Of a stretch of DNA of 64,000 nt, positions 11,320 through 23,034 are shown piece by piece; the first letter of the stretch is position 1; every line of letters starts with the position of its first letter. The position numbers were made by a program, and so were the translations under genes. Source of the stretch: Isoetes taiwanensis (Eukaryota > Streptophyta > Lycopodiopsida > Isoetales > Isoetaceae); contig JAJEKV010000085.1 in NCBI GenBank assembly GCA_021234155.1, positions 1,080,800 through 1,144,799 on the forward strand. Direction: 5' to 3'. The notes under the pieces were generated by a model that saw only the letters and a list, made by a program, of their open reading frames with translations, was not told where the DNA came from and did no database searches.

Positions 11320-12000
11320 ACGTGGTCAGACGTCTGGTCTATGTGGCGGGGCAAAAGTGACCACCGCTCCAATAAGGGCCAACCTACTCTAACCGAACAT
11401 ACCGTGCTCAGATATGGCCAAACACTGGGCAGATCTGGAGGGCATGACATTCATCTTCAATGGCGCCCTGGTGGCAACACTGACAAAGCCTCTCCTCCCA
11501 TGCTTCCGGAGTCCAATGCCATGTCTCAATGCGGAGACGATGTGCACCCGTGCGAATGGAAGCTATAAGTCTGCGCTTTTTCATGGGCAAATGGGTGTAC
11601 AAGTACTGGTGTGGGCCTCTCGTAAGCCTAGGGTTGACTTGCTGCTGATAGTGTGCCAGCAACATGTGTCAGAGCATCTGCATCCCAGAGCTTGCGAAGG
11701 AAAGTAGCATCTAGGTATAACTTTAGGGCATTGTGATCCTTCTTTGTCTGTACCTGTACGCATTTGTTTGCCTGTACTCCCCAACGTGAGAACCACTGAG
11801 CTTGCTTGTCCTTCCAGCAGGCTTTGAGGCGTTGGGGACCCATTGCTACAGCCAAAGCAAGGTTGGGCAAACGTGTATCACCCATAGCGACCACCTTCTG
11901 AAAATAAATAAGTGAGTCAGTTCTTATTTTATGATATGTATTTCTATTAGTCATCCAATCCAAAGCTTTTATTCTTTTTTGTATGAGTTCCATTTTCCTG
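11320..12000 (-). pseudogene. LINE ORF2 C-terminal fragment (copy E)
   Basis: Minus-strand pieces: YFQKVVAMGDTRLPNLALAV then MGPQRLKACWKDKQAQWFSR, then in a second frame IASIRTGAHRLRIETWHW and RLCQCCHQGAIEDECHALQI CP. This is the C-terminal region of non-LTR retrotransposon ORF2, after the RT, with a zinc-binding C..C…H….C motif. It matches the plus-strand copy at 12,781-13,650 block for block. It lacks the RT core and the 3' microsatellite end, so it is a fragment with at least one frameshift. Confidence 0.7.
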
Positions 12001-12780
12001 CATGAGGCCCAAATGTCAGGATCTTACCCACTCTAATTAAATGCGACTTTTCCATAAAATATTCCACGATACAAGAAGAAGCCGAGGTCGTGTATTATCA
12101 CCACTGTACCTGCACATCATTGACACTGGAATACAATGATAAAAAAACAAAACCTCCAAAGGGGAGGGGCCGTTCAAGCGTGCCATACTACAAAACCACT
12201 TCAAAATAGAGAAGTTGGTCGCATGTGCCATGCAACAACATTTATATGAATATACAAAATTTAAGGTTAGCAGAGTGGGAATCAAGAGTACTGCTGAGAG
12301 ATGAATAAACGTCGATGAGAAGCCGATGGAGAACCCTCCTGCAATAAATAGCGATCTTCCAAATTAGTGGCCCAAAAGTACATGCGCTGCATGCAGACAA
12401 TGCATGCAATGCGTGGATGCTCATCCTGCAAGAAAATCTCGACTCTTTACTCGGATCTAGAGATAGATTCAATATTTCAGACATTTTATACTGCAAAAGC
12501 ATGCTAAGTTTGATATTTCACTATTTCAAGGTACAAAAAAAAAAAAAAAAAAAAAAGAGCAAACGCGTGCGCACACACACACATGGCGGGAGGGGTGTGT
12601 CAGAAATAATTCACGTACGCGAAGTAGTTCAGTTCAGTTTAGGCCAATTAATTTGGTTTCTCCTTTTAGACGATATATCTCTTTTTCGATGGTCTAGTAA
12701 ACCATCATAAGCCCTAAAATATATTTAAGGGCAACATGCACCATGGGCAAAATCTAACCAGTATGGCATGACCAACTAAC
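12001..12780. other. Stretch between two inverted LINE fragments
   Basis: No gene recognised. Contains a 22-A run (12,535-12,556) followed by a short CA-rich run. The overlapping short ORFs have no family features. Confidence 0.5.
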
Positions 12781-13877
12781 ATGAATAGACGGGTCAGCGC
12801 GGGATGGAAAGCCATGTATGCTATGCAGAATAGCTGCTACAGAATAGACCTATGTGACTGGGCACGTAGAGCACACCTGTTCAGAGCACTCGTTGAATCA
12901 GTATTGTTGTAGAGGGTGCAGAAGGCCTTCTTAACATACAGTCTAGGTATCAAGGACACGGTGCCTTATCAGATTTTGCTATATGAGACTGGGTTCTGGC
13001 CCCTACAACATTCCGCTATGCGCAGACATCTTGCATATTTCCACAAGGTCACCAGCATGGATGCACAACGTCTTCCCCCGAGGGCTTTGTTATTGGCACA
13101 AGAGCCACAACGATTGAAGAGGGTATGGCAGGAGCCCTGTCAGGGGTGGTTCGCAACATGGTCTATAGACTACCAGCAGATTGTGGCTATGCGATGCCGG
13201 GGCGGGGGCTGCACACCTGAATGGCTTTGCCACCACTGCGTGGGATCGCGACCCTTTCGTGCAAAGCCTAAAGCGAGCACTACCACACACAAGTTAATCC
13301 AACACTTTGGAACATGGCCCACACCCGGTGCTTGAAAGCATATATCTATGAAGAAGCGGAGAGCTATTGCCTCCGTGAGGACGGGTCCCATCATCTCGTA
13401 ATTGAAACAGTCGTTGGACTACGGATGGAGGGCAGAGAATCCCCGGCATGAGAGAATATGCCGTCTTTGCCACATGCGGACAATAGAGGATGAGCACCAT
13501 GCTGCGCAAGAGTGTCCAAAGCATATCACTTATATCCAGAGCAACACATCTTCGATCTTAGATGCTCTGGGCGGTACCCATTTGCATCAATTCTTTGGCA
13601 TCGCCAATGGTTGCACGTCTTGCATCCTACATTTTGCAAGTCTCTACCGTTAGAGAATCCCTTACAGGACAAGGGATCTGAGAGCCTACTACCAGGGTTT
13701 TTCCTCCCATGTGGGGGTTTTTTCATCCCAGTAGTAGGGACACATTGTATAGTAGCATCTGTCTTTTTGGTGTGGTTTTGTCTGCTTTGTGTACTGCATG
13801 TACCGTCTCATAGGTCAAGTTTGGCCTCCGCGGACGTTAAAATATACTTCCTTCCTTCCTTCCTTCCTTCCTTCACC
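12781..13877 (+). mobile_element. LINE 3' part, copy B, with (TTCC)n tail
   Basis: Begins within ORF2 after the RT core: RVSAGWKAMYAMQNSC, DLCDWARRAHLFRALVESVL, a stop, then RVQKAFLTYSLGIKDTVPYQ, ILLYETGFWPLQ and RLPPRALLLAQEPQRLKRVW. Between VESVL and RVQK the usual 'YG.EVWG' segment of this family is missing, so an internal deletion is likely. After a frame change come SHHLVIE and ICRLCHMRTIEDEHHAAQEC, the zinc-binding tail. The 3' UTR follows (CTACCAGGGTTTTTCCTCCC, GGCCTCCGCGGACGTTAAAA) and ends in about seven TTCC repeats (13,847-13,875). The element is dead and 5'-truncated. Confidence 0.75.
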
Positions 13878-15011
13878 TATATGACATTATCCCATCTCAT
13901 ATGTCTCTCCATCCTACAATCTCAAGATGTGCTAGACTTTCTCTCTAATTACTTATCCTTTGCAAAGACCTTGTGAGATGATTGGGAGTGAAGATGCAAA
14001 ATCACTACAGTGGTTCTCAGTTGAATCTTGAATGCCCATATTTTCTACATCCTCGCTAAGTTGAACATTTCCCATCCTTTATATATAAATCTAATGCTAT
14101 TTCTTAAGATTGCGTAACCAAATTTTCAAAACAACTTTATGTTTCTAGGTTTTAACCCATTTATAATCTAGAGAGGGAATCCAAAACATGACTAGTAAAT
14201 TTTGCAAAAAAAGAAAAAAGGGGAAGGGGGTTGGTTTTCGAAAACCTAGCCTAAATCAACCACTAGCCTTGAGGAGGAACATGAGTTCCATGCCATACAT
14301 GTTGTAAACAGATTAATTGTTAGGTCCACTCCTTATATCTCCATGTTGACTTGCCAAACCAAGAACTATGGGATTTTAACTGGATAATTTAATAAAGCAA
14401 AATCTGAAGGAGATGAACATGGCGGAGGTGATAACAGAGATGGAGAAATGGAATCAAAATGCCAAACTCAATGAACATTGCCTAAGGATCCTCCAATCTT
14501 TAATCAAAATTCTTCAAATGTACCTAGGTCATCAACCAACTTTTGTTCATATATCAATGTCTATCACTCAAGCCATCAATTAGGCCATTTTAGAATATCT
14601 TTTGAATAGGAAAAGTTTCCATATTGTCATGATACCTTTACGCAAATCCTAAACCTTTTTAGGTTCTGGGCCACATGCCGATTCGGTGTGGGATCATTTT
14701 ACCCTAGGTTGGGAGATCCCCGAGGTGTGTTATCAAAGGTGGGGGATCCCACATTATTGCACAGTTATTGCGTAAAAAATCTGCCCCTTATAATGGAAAT
14801 TGGACTTTTTTTTTATAGTCAGATTTTCTGCCTCGATTCAAGGCGGAATTGGATGGGATCACTTCAGAGATGATCGAAATGGGCTGGAGAAGAGGAACAT
14901 GTAAGAAGCAAAGAGGAACTGAAATGAACACCACTGCTATCAGAGATCAACAATCCGGCCAAAAATTGGCCCTAAACTGTGCAGTTACCCTTTAACTATG
15001 TGGGGATCTTA
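13878..15011. other. Stretch without a recognised gene
   Basis: A/T-rich DNA with no ORF showing family features. The short ORF at 14,688-14,873 contains no recognisable motif. Part of this may be the lost upstream of the recombinase-like gene, but I could not read any coding sequence in it. Confidence 0.5.
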
Positions 15012-15185
15012 GAAGGAAGGAAGGAAGGTATTTTTATCGTCCACGGAGACCAATCGGTCTATGGGACACAATACAAAAGCGCAGCAAGCGGATTACTACC
15101 CGGATTAAAAACCCCCCGCCCCGAAGGGTTTTCGAGGGAAAAACCGTGGCAGCAATCAGCCTGCTGACAAACTGTTCTAATATAC
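15012..15185 (-). mobile_element. LINE 3' end, copy C, with TTCC tail
   Basis: Minus-strand copy of the same LINE 3' end as at 9,194 and 13,660. The plus strand shows GGAA repeats (15,012-15,028), then TTTTTATCGTCCACGGAGAC and GGGTTTTCGAGGGAAAAACC. Only about 170 bp remain. It abuts the first readable exon of the recombinase-like gene, so its insertion may have removed that gene's 5' part. Confidence 0.65.
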
Positions 15186-15188
15186 AAA

Positions 15189-16384
15189 ATGCATAATCTA
15201 AGTGCCACAAAATTTGAAGATCATCACTTCCGTCAACCTGTTTGGACATACGAGCATGATTTCGTGTTGACTTATAAGCAGTATGTTCAACATTTGCCTG
15301 CCAAAGAAAATGATTCGCAGCCACGTCCTTTTTTTCTGCAGCCTATTCCTAGGTACAAAAAGAATGTAAGTTTCTTTCTTTATTTTATTTCGTTAATTTT
15401 CTGTTTTTTCTTTGTAGTTTTAAGCTTTTTTTGTGTTAACATTTTAGGTGTGGTATGTTGTAACACCTGTTGGTATCAATTCGATTATGAAGTGGCTTAA
15501 TACGATGGCTGCGACAGTTCATCCCGATACTGAAATCTGCAATAAGTCTGACAGGGTTTCATTAGTCTCACGTCTTTCAGCTGCTAGTGTTCCTTGTGAC
15601 GTAGGCATAGCGATTACTGGTCATAGAAGCACGCCAGGTTATGAAAGGTAATTACTATCCTATTCGTTATGTCTATTTTATTTGTTGGTATATTAACATA
15701 TATTTGCAGGTATGATCGAACTGGGGAGTCAAAAATCAATGCGTGTATGAATATAATAAGTCAACCTGTCAATTCTGACGGGCATATGTGAGCGTACAAG
15801 GATGTTCTTGCGGGTAAGATTCCTCTGAACTTTCTTTTTATTATTTTTATTATTTGCTTTATTATATTTTTTAACTTTCTGTTTATATAGATGAAGTCAC
15901 GAAACAGAATGCTGTTGGAACTTCAGTTCCGCCACTCAGGAAGCCTCTTGCTGAGTTGAATGGAAATGTGACAGGATCGTCAGTTCTGCGTGCTGTTAGT
16001 GCATCTGATCAGGGAAAGTTAGAGAATTCAGGAGCTGCCGTTAGTGGATCTGATCAGCAACAGTTAGATAATGTTAGTTCTGCAGTAGTTCAGGTTGGTC
16101 CTGGCGAACTTTCAGAGAGTGGAGCAGGTGGTAAATTCACAGTGTCAAATGGTCCAATTGTTAGACCCTCTATCGAGATTGATGACGATATCTATGATGC
16201 TTCGTTCTATGATGAACTTAGCAAGATGTATCCAGATAGTGCCAGGGCGATAGGGAAGTACACAGGGCCAGTCATAAATACACAAGGCACATTTAACAAT
16301 TGCAATTTCAACTTTTCTGGTGGTGTCAACATGAATCAGGTTCTTGGTATTCTCTCTGTTGCATTGAAGAAGAATCAGGGATAA
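15189..16384 (+). pseudogene. DUF3504/Crypton-like tyrosine recombinase gene, 4 exons, one stop
   Basis: Exons by GT-AG reading: ≤15,189-15,365; 15,448-15,647; 15,710-15,813; 15,891-16,384 (introns 82, 62 and 77 bp). The joined product reads KQYVQHLPAKEN…PFFLQPI, then VWYVVTPVGINSIMKW, SDRVSLVSRLSAASVP, AITGHRSTPGYERYDR, a low-complexity tail and finally GTFNNCNFNFSGG. The 'PFFLQP…VWY..PVGINSI', the Arg in SDR, the TGHR and the Tyr in ERYDR match the catalytic half of DUF3504 (the Crypton-derived domain of ZMYM/QRICH1 proteins), whose members often end near an '…F.NCTFN' motif. Exon 3 has an in-frame TGA at 15,789-15,791 in TGAGCG, as a CpG-to-TpG change of CGA would give. Otherwise every junction stays in frame. 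The N-terminal part is absent. Family assignment is by eye. Confidence 0.6.
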
Positions 16385-16842
16385 ACTTTTTTACATGACT
16401 GTAATTTTGGATTTTGGCAATGCAATGAAACTACAATGAAACTGTGATTTTGGATTTTGGCAGTCCAATCTAAGTCTGATTTTGGATTGTGTTGTGATTT
16501 TCGATAAGAAACTTTTTTACATGAAACTGCACTTTTGGAATTCTGATTGTAATTGTGATTTGTAATTTTGTGTTAATGTTTTACTGTTTAACAAATAGTG
16601 GTCCTGAAATTATATAGTGGAGCTCAAATTATAGTTTTGAAAATACACAGAAAATCACAGTAATCCCACCCTGTTGGATTACAGTGGATTACGACAATAA
16701 GAATTAAACAGATGCAGATGATAAACTTGAGAAACAAGGACAACCCCAATCTCAACATGTATAGTTCCATAACCTTAGAAATAAAGTTGTAATCATGATC
16801 AGCGATGCCTGCAAGAGGCCCTTCACTGCTCGCCATACCGCT
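16385..16842. other. 3' flank of the recombinase-like gene
   Basis: Non-coding. Near 16,400-16,550 a unit around TGATTTTGGATTTTGGCA recurs imperfectly three times. No gene seen. Confidence 0.5.
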
Positions 16843-17010
16843 TTACAACAGGAAGAGGAATGGAAAGGCATGGTTGAGCAGGTCTAAATTCTCCAGGCGT
16901 GTAGCCTCCAAAGGTGCAGGTCCTCGATGCATGCCTCCTTCGTTTCCAATCTCCAACTCTAGCTGCTCCAAATCCGTTGTAGACAAACCTTTGCCAACAA
17001 CATGCCTTAT
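16843..17010 (-). pseudogene. Possible MADS K-box-like exon
   Basis: After an acceptor-like GTCGTTAG at 17,011 the minus strand reads IRHVVGKGLSTTDLEQLELE, then IGNEGG, and closes at a TAA (16,843-16,845). The opening resembles the start of the MIKC MADS K-box exon ('RHL.GE.L..L...EL.QLE..LE'). No other MADS exon is visible, and the chain after residue 25 is not K-box-like. It lies 340 bp beyond the stop codon of the HY2-family gene. It may be a gene fragment or a chance match. Confidence 0.2.
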
Positions 17011-17353
17011 CTAACGACAGCTAATTTTGACAAGAACAAACAAATGCAACAAATGCAAAACATTGCGCAGCCTAGTAAGTAGTTGTGAATCAAAATATCA
17101 TGAAAATTCACAAGTTGCAGATCAAACTATACTCCACACAAAGCGCACTAAGCCTGTTTCAATTGAAGAGTACTTTTGTATGCTTTTGCACAAAAAGGAC
17201 ACGAGAATGTGGCTTTCATTTGGACTCTTTGCACCTCCTACAAAATCACTAAACGGGGATAAACCTTTTCTCCCTTGAATGCTATGCTTTTGTACACTAA
17301 GAATATGAAAGCTAATGTTGTACAAATTACAATACATTTCAATGCTGAGTATA

Positions 17354-20300
17354 TCATGTACAACAAATAAACTGCCCATCGGAATCCCAAGGACGTTTCA
17401 CATACAATTTTCCTGACATGCTTCTTTGAGTATTTATGCTGCCACCACTAGCTTTATATTTGGGAAAATATTCCACAAATGTTTTTGAGCAAGGCGAATC
17501 GACACCATAGAAGAGGAAGTCTGTAATGTATCTCTGTAAAGTAACAAGTCAACATAACATGAGACAAACATCTTTACAAATATCCAAACATAATGCATTT
17601 AGATATGCTCTACATATAACATTTAATCAAAAAGCAACTACAACCTAGCATGATTTTAAATTGCAATACTTATTTTACTATAGAAATTATGCTAGAAAAT
17701 TATGAAGCCTGCAATATATTTGGTCTATGTCATTTTTTGCTTCAGGACAATTTATCCATCTATTCTTTCTTGAGACATGCAAGTCTTTTCCATCTTTGTC
17801 CATCTATTCTTTCTTAGACATGCAAGCCCTTTGCATCTGTGCTGTCTGGAGCTACATCGCGTACTGGTTTGGATCCATAATGCATTGAACTTTAAACATC
17901 TTGTATGTCATGGACTGGCTACTAAACCAAACGGGCACGCAGCTTTGTTTCATTTTCCAAATTTGTGATTTTTAAAGACAAATGTTCAAGCTTTATCAAC
18001 ATGCTAGTGATCAGGATAAACAATATAGAGAGAAGGAGATGGCAACCACCTCACATAGGTTTTCACCAAATAGCCTTGTAAGTAAGGGCCTACCCGGATC
18101 CTGCAAAAAATAGATATAACACAGGAAACTATTTCAATAACATTTTTAGTTAGTTGAAGCCTGGTATAAATTAAATAAAAATGCTATGTCATGCAAAAAA
18201 AGGAAAAGCACAATACCACCTTAGTGGCACGCCATGTCAAGTAACGGTGTTGAGCCTCCCAACACTTAGAGATCTTTTCTTCGTCTGTTAATTCCTTCGC
18301 ATCACTATTCAGTCTCACCCATGCCTGTGGCCATCTACAAAAATAAGGCTCCAATTACATTGACTAGTTAAACTAAAAGTTGAATGATGGTACATATGAA
18401 AGCAATTTCAGCTCATATGGCACATGTAATGTAACATGTTGAAGATATAAATAATATGGCATATGGTGACATGCCCTCATCCCTCCACATGAACTTGTAT
18501 ATAACACACTAGTGAGAACAATACCAAATATACCCTTGGATTTCAACTTTGGAAGACATAACAAGACTGAAATAAACTTAAGTTCAATCGGAATTTTGGC
18601 CATTTAATATCCTATTGTTTGTCAAATTTTTGGAGCTTCAGTTTGTATCAAACAGAAAAGTTACTGGGGAGAAATATTAAGCTAAAAAATCAAGAAAATC
18701 TGCAACTCCTATTGGATGGAAACTTCACAATGGACTGCCAAAATCAGCAAATATGATGATTAAGCACGTGCAACAGTTTAAAACATATACTGAAGGGAAG
18801 ATATGTTCTAGGAATATGCCAAAAGGGTGGCTATTGATAATGGATATTAAAGGTGGATGGAACTCGCAATCAAAACCAAAATGTTTTCTAAGGTCAATAT
18901 CAGAAGAGATAGTCATCATACTTCAACACTGCACAGCACATGCTACCATAAAGAATATCATAGGGATACATATTTTTATACTATGGAGGAGAATGCTGCA
19001 ACTCTAGGCTATAAGCCCACAAAGCATTTTGTCTTCAAGAAATTAACCAGAAGGCTCATCCATCAAAGTCATTAAACACACCAGAAGGTAGTCTTGAAAG
19101 GCTGAAAAAATTGCATCCTGCGTCTGCACATTCATTGCAGGCTTCGACCATATGACAATGGGAGAAAAAAAGTCCAAAGATTCTGCTGTCAACTCACCTC
19201 CCCAAGGAAGAACCTGAAAAACAGACAGCATTGTGCTTTTCAAACAGCGTGTGTTCGTAACGTCACTAGAGATACCAGATTTCATACTGAAAACAAAAAG
19301 CCAGACACAACAGCTTAATTTTAAAGCATCATACTTGTAACTTACACAAACTACGCACATGCCCAGCAAAGATAAGTACTAAATGCTGAAGATTCTACTA
19401 GACTTACTCCCAGCTCAACCAGATTCTTGTCTCATATGTTTGCACAGACGTATTTTGTTTTAGAAGTTGGAAGACCCTGGACACATTTTGGATTAGCTAA
19501 AGTATAAGGCAGCCGAAGACAAAAGACACCAACGTGAATAGGTCGTTTGGATCACTGAAATTGAAATCATGAGTCATGACAAAAACAGAGCTAGTTTTTT
19601 CACCAAAATTAAAATCATGACAGAAGCAGAGCTAGTTTTTTCCATTTTCTACATCTGGCGCTGCCTTTAGGAGAACTGATTCCACATCTGGCCCTGCCTT
19701 GAGGAGAGATGCTGTCTCAAAAACACCCTCGCCTCCATACACCAAGTAGATGCATTATGCTCGGGTAGAAACTGCATGGTAGCATGACAGAAGCAGAAAA
19801 AAATGTAGAGTTTCAAGCTCCCAACTTTTAGCTTTACACGGAGCTTGACAATAGTTGTTATAACATGTTTCAATATAGCCATTGAGAGCTTTGATATCTT
19901 GAATGAAATATGAGCATTCTCTAGTACGTACACCATGTTAAGAATCATCCAACTGATAGATGCAGGATTTCACTTGAGAAACTTACTGTGCTTCATAATG
20001 ATGCAATGTGCACCATCGTTACTCCTATATAAAACCCTGCACCTATCTCTAATGACTATCTTGTCTCCATACACCCTAAGTACAGCTCGTAAAAAGCCCC
20101 CATGGTACGAACTAAAAGGAAATGGGATAGTAAACTCAAGAGAGGTTAGATCCCATTAAGGATTGACATCTCTTGTCTTTGATTGGTTCTATTCATTATA
20201 ATATTGGTATAAGGGCAAGGTTCGATTGCCATAGATGGCAGCTAATCAGTTTAATTGTGTAAATTCCCTGGGACAGAGATGGCAAAGCCTGCAAGTACCA

Positions 20301-21394
20301 GGCATGCCATTTTAATAGAAGATTCCCAACTGTCACACATAAAAGTTAAATAAATGTCCCAATCTGTGATTATACGGGGCAAAAAAATTACCTCCTTATA
20401 CTTGTCCACTAGTGGTAAGAGCGATCTATAGTACTTCTCTCTATATTCACGATCATCCTGTGTATTGAAAAGGGGGTTGAGATCTCTGCAAAAAATTTGA
20501 AGTTTTATTCCAACATGATATCAATGAAATGAATTATGGCATGTGCTATACTCACAAGACCAAAATGTTGCGACTCGATGTTGAGAAAAAATCAGCACAG
20601 AAAATGGGAATATCATATTGAGACCTTGGGAAGATTGCCATATTCAAAACCTGCACATGCAAACGAGTAAATAATGTTTTTATATCAAGTGCAATGTAGA
20701 TAAAGAATTGGATCGGCGTGTAGATGCCAGACCCAGATAAATAGAGCATGTAAAAAAACCCATGCAACTGTGCAGAAGATATGACCTAGCTTGGCAAATC
20801 ATTGGGGAATGCCAAGAATGCCAGTAGCAATGAAGAATACATGAGTATCTACATCAAGATACGCCCCTAGCTTGGATTACTTTCAACAATATGGTTTTAC
20901 ACAATCTCACCTGCATTGCAGTGCCCCCGTCAATTGTTGCAGCTCGACAAAGGCGTATCTTTGGTGATGTATATGCAACGCTCTTTAAGGTGGCCTTCTG
21001 CTGACCACGCACTTCCATGTTCTGAAAATCTTCCTGCAACATTAGAAAACACTGCTCATAACTCAAAGAATCTCCTTGAAGAAATGGCCTACATTTGCGA
21101 TTATTGAAAAAACACGTTGAATTGAAGGCCTATAAAATAAAAACAAGATTGAAAAAGCTCTGTATAGCGTACACTGAAAGGAAATGGCAACAATTTCTCG
21201 CATTGATCAAGTTTTTCCACAGCGAATTTGACAAAACTTTCATATAGGCATTCGCTTTTAATACTTGCACTGGATACAAATGTACAGCATGCTACTCTTT
21301 TATTTCCTCGATCAAGTTTTAAAGCTTCAAAAAGGAGCCCCTGACGAGAAAACTTAGCACTGGGGAAGGGCCCCAAACTCTTGATGCTGTTCAT
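17354..21394 (-). CDS. HY2: Phytochromobilin synthase family, ferredoxin-dependent bilin reductase (HY2-like)
   Basis: Eight minus-strand exons: 21,394-21,173; 21,033-20,911; 20,650-20,556; 20,485-20,392; 19,213-19,082; 18,324-18,220; 18,100-18,050; 17,533-17,354. All junctions are GT-AG, the frame stays open and the length is 333 codons plus stop (Arabidopsis HY2 is about 330). Residues 1-45 are Ser/Lys/Arg-rich with few acids, like a plastid transit peptide. Landmarks: SPKIRLCRAATI, YDIPIFCADFF, VLDLNPLF (residues 146-153), FPWGG-like LPWGGELTAESLDFFSP, CWEAQHRYLTWRATKDPGRP, DFLFYGVDS, TFVEYFPKYK and KRPWDSDGQFI. The family reduces biliverdin IXα with ferredoxin in plastids to make the phytochrome chromophore. 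The KDPG aspartate is kept (residue 258). The position that aligns with Arabidopsis Asp116 is Asn118, so the product could be a related bilin (moss PUBS makes phycourobilin). Start: first ATG of the frame. Confidence 0.9.
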
Positions 21395-22569
21395 TCCTTA
21401 AAAAAGGGCTGTAAGTTTGGTCTGGCTTTCCAACGAAAGTCCCTCTGCTGAGAAATGGTTGGCTGGAGTTCATAGTTCAGCTCACAGGTACGTGGCAGAC
21501 ATGTGGGTTGAAATAAACAGAAACGTTTATTTCTAAACATGTATAATTCCTATAGGCAAGATTCCTTTCAAATATTCTTAAAGGATTCTCATGTCATCGG
21601 AAAAAAATAGATTGCGGGGAAAATTTAGAAAAAGAAAAACGGAAATGACGTCCAGGCCTTTTCTCAGCCGCCATAGGCTAGCCAAGGCTATGTGGCATTT
21701 TAGTGATTCAACACAATAATACTGCCTTTGTTATAGTCTATTCGGAAAAAATTAGAATTTAAAAAAAAAAAAAAAAAGGAAAAGAGTTCATGGCCTTTGA
21801 TTTTTTTCTTTTAGCGGATCCATTACTCGCAGAATATGCTGATTAAAGGAGCCAATGAGGCAATAAGAAGTGCAGTGGCAGAGAGATCTTCCTTGATTTT
21901 CAAAATCTGTTGTGAGGAACTGATGGAATCATGAGAGAAATCATGGAAAACTGCAGCTTTTCTAGGTCAATCTCTGGTAGAAAAAACAAATTGGGTTATG
22001 GATTATTATGGCTTTTGGTTTGATCATAACAGAAAGAGCAGACAAATGGAAAGATGCTAGTATATTCCGACGCAAAATGAGAGCTAAGAGACTCAATATA
22101 GCATATCTTATGCAGTTATGACTAGAATCATTTTTCTCTTTCATACATATAGGCACGAGAACCGCCAACTTATTTGCTTGCTTCTTTGTTCACGAAACAG
22201 CTTATAGATATTGCATCAATTTGTACAGGGTCTCACAAGCTACAGATTGAAATAGGTAGGTGGCAACGACTGCAATTGCCGCGAATGTTGCCAATTACAT
22301 GTTGTTGAAGATGAAAACCATACATTTCTGAGATATCCTTCTTCTGAGATGATCAGGAATCCTATTTGACATTAGCATTACATTCCACGCTTCCACAAGT
22401 TCTCAGAGCACCATTTGTGCATGACTTGGCATTATACATACTTGAGGTTCTAGATATGCGTCTTCAATTGTTGTATCATCAGCAGTCACCATGAGCTCCT
22501 TTGTATAAATTTATTTATTACTGACTATCTAGTATCATCATTATTGGAAATGTTTTTCTCTTGAATAAC
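21395..22569. other. Upstream flank of the HY2-family gene
   Basis: Presumed promoter side of the HY2-family gene. Includes an A-run near 21,762-21,777. No ORF with family features. Confidence 0.5.
21489..21496 (-). promoter_or_regulatory. G-box/ABRE-like core upstream of the HY2-family gene
   Basis: The plus strand reads TACGTGGC (minus GCCACGTA), about 95 bp upstream of the start codon. ACGT cores of this kind bind bZIP/bHLH factors in light- or ABA-responsive plant promoters. A single site proves little. Confidence 0.3.
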
Positions 22570-22690
22570 TTTCGAGGCAGGGGTTTTTTATTCCTAGCAG
22601 TAATGGTTCTATTAGCCCATTGTATGGTCCCATGGCCTTTTGATCTTCAAGGACGTTAAAAGATCTATTTATTCTATTCTAGTCGAAAGC
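22570..22690 (+). mobile_element. LINE 3' end, copy D
   Basis: The plus strand reads TATGGTCCCATGGCC, then CAAGGACGTTAAAAGATCTA and a short decayed ATTCT run (TTTATTCTATTCTA). These are the same blocks, in the same order, as copies A-C. Diverged and only about 120 bp long. Confidence 0.5.
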
Positions 22691-23034
22691 ACACAGGGAG
22701 GTCGATCTCACTGCAAAAGCATAATGCACGCACAAGCATCAACCCTATACTCAAATAAATACTCACCACGAAGGATGAGACACCATCATCATCATAACAT
22801 CGTCATAGACATAAACATCAATGTACACCATGGAGATCCTAACACAAACTCCAACTCTGTGTGGTATGACTGATGACCTAGACCTCAAGATAACAATAGA
22901 TGGAAGTCATAACAATGGAGTTGGCTGGCATAGAACAATGGTAAGGATAGTCTGCTCCAGCCGCTCCTCCTGTGTGCATACTTTGCAAATAGATCGAAAA
23001 TTATCGAAAAGCCTCAAGTCTCAATTATAGCCTA

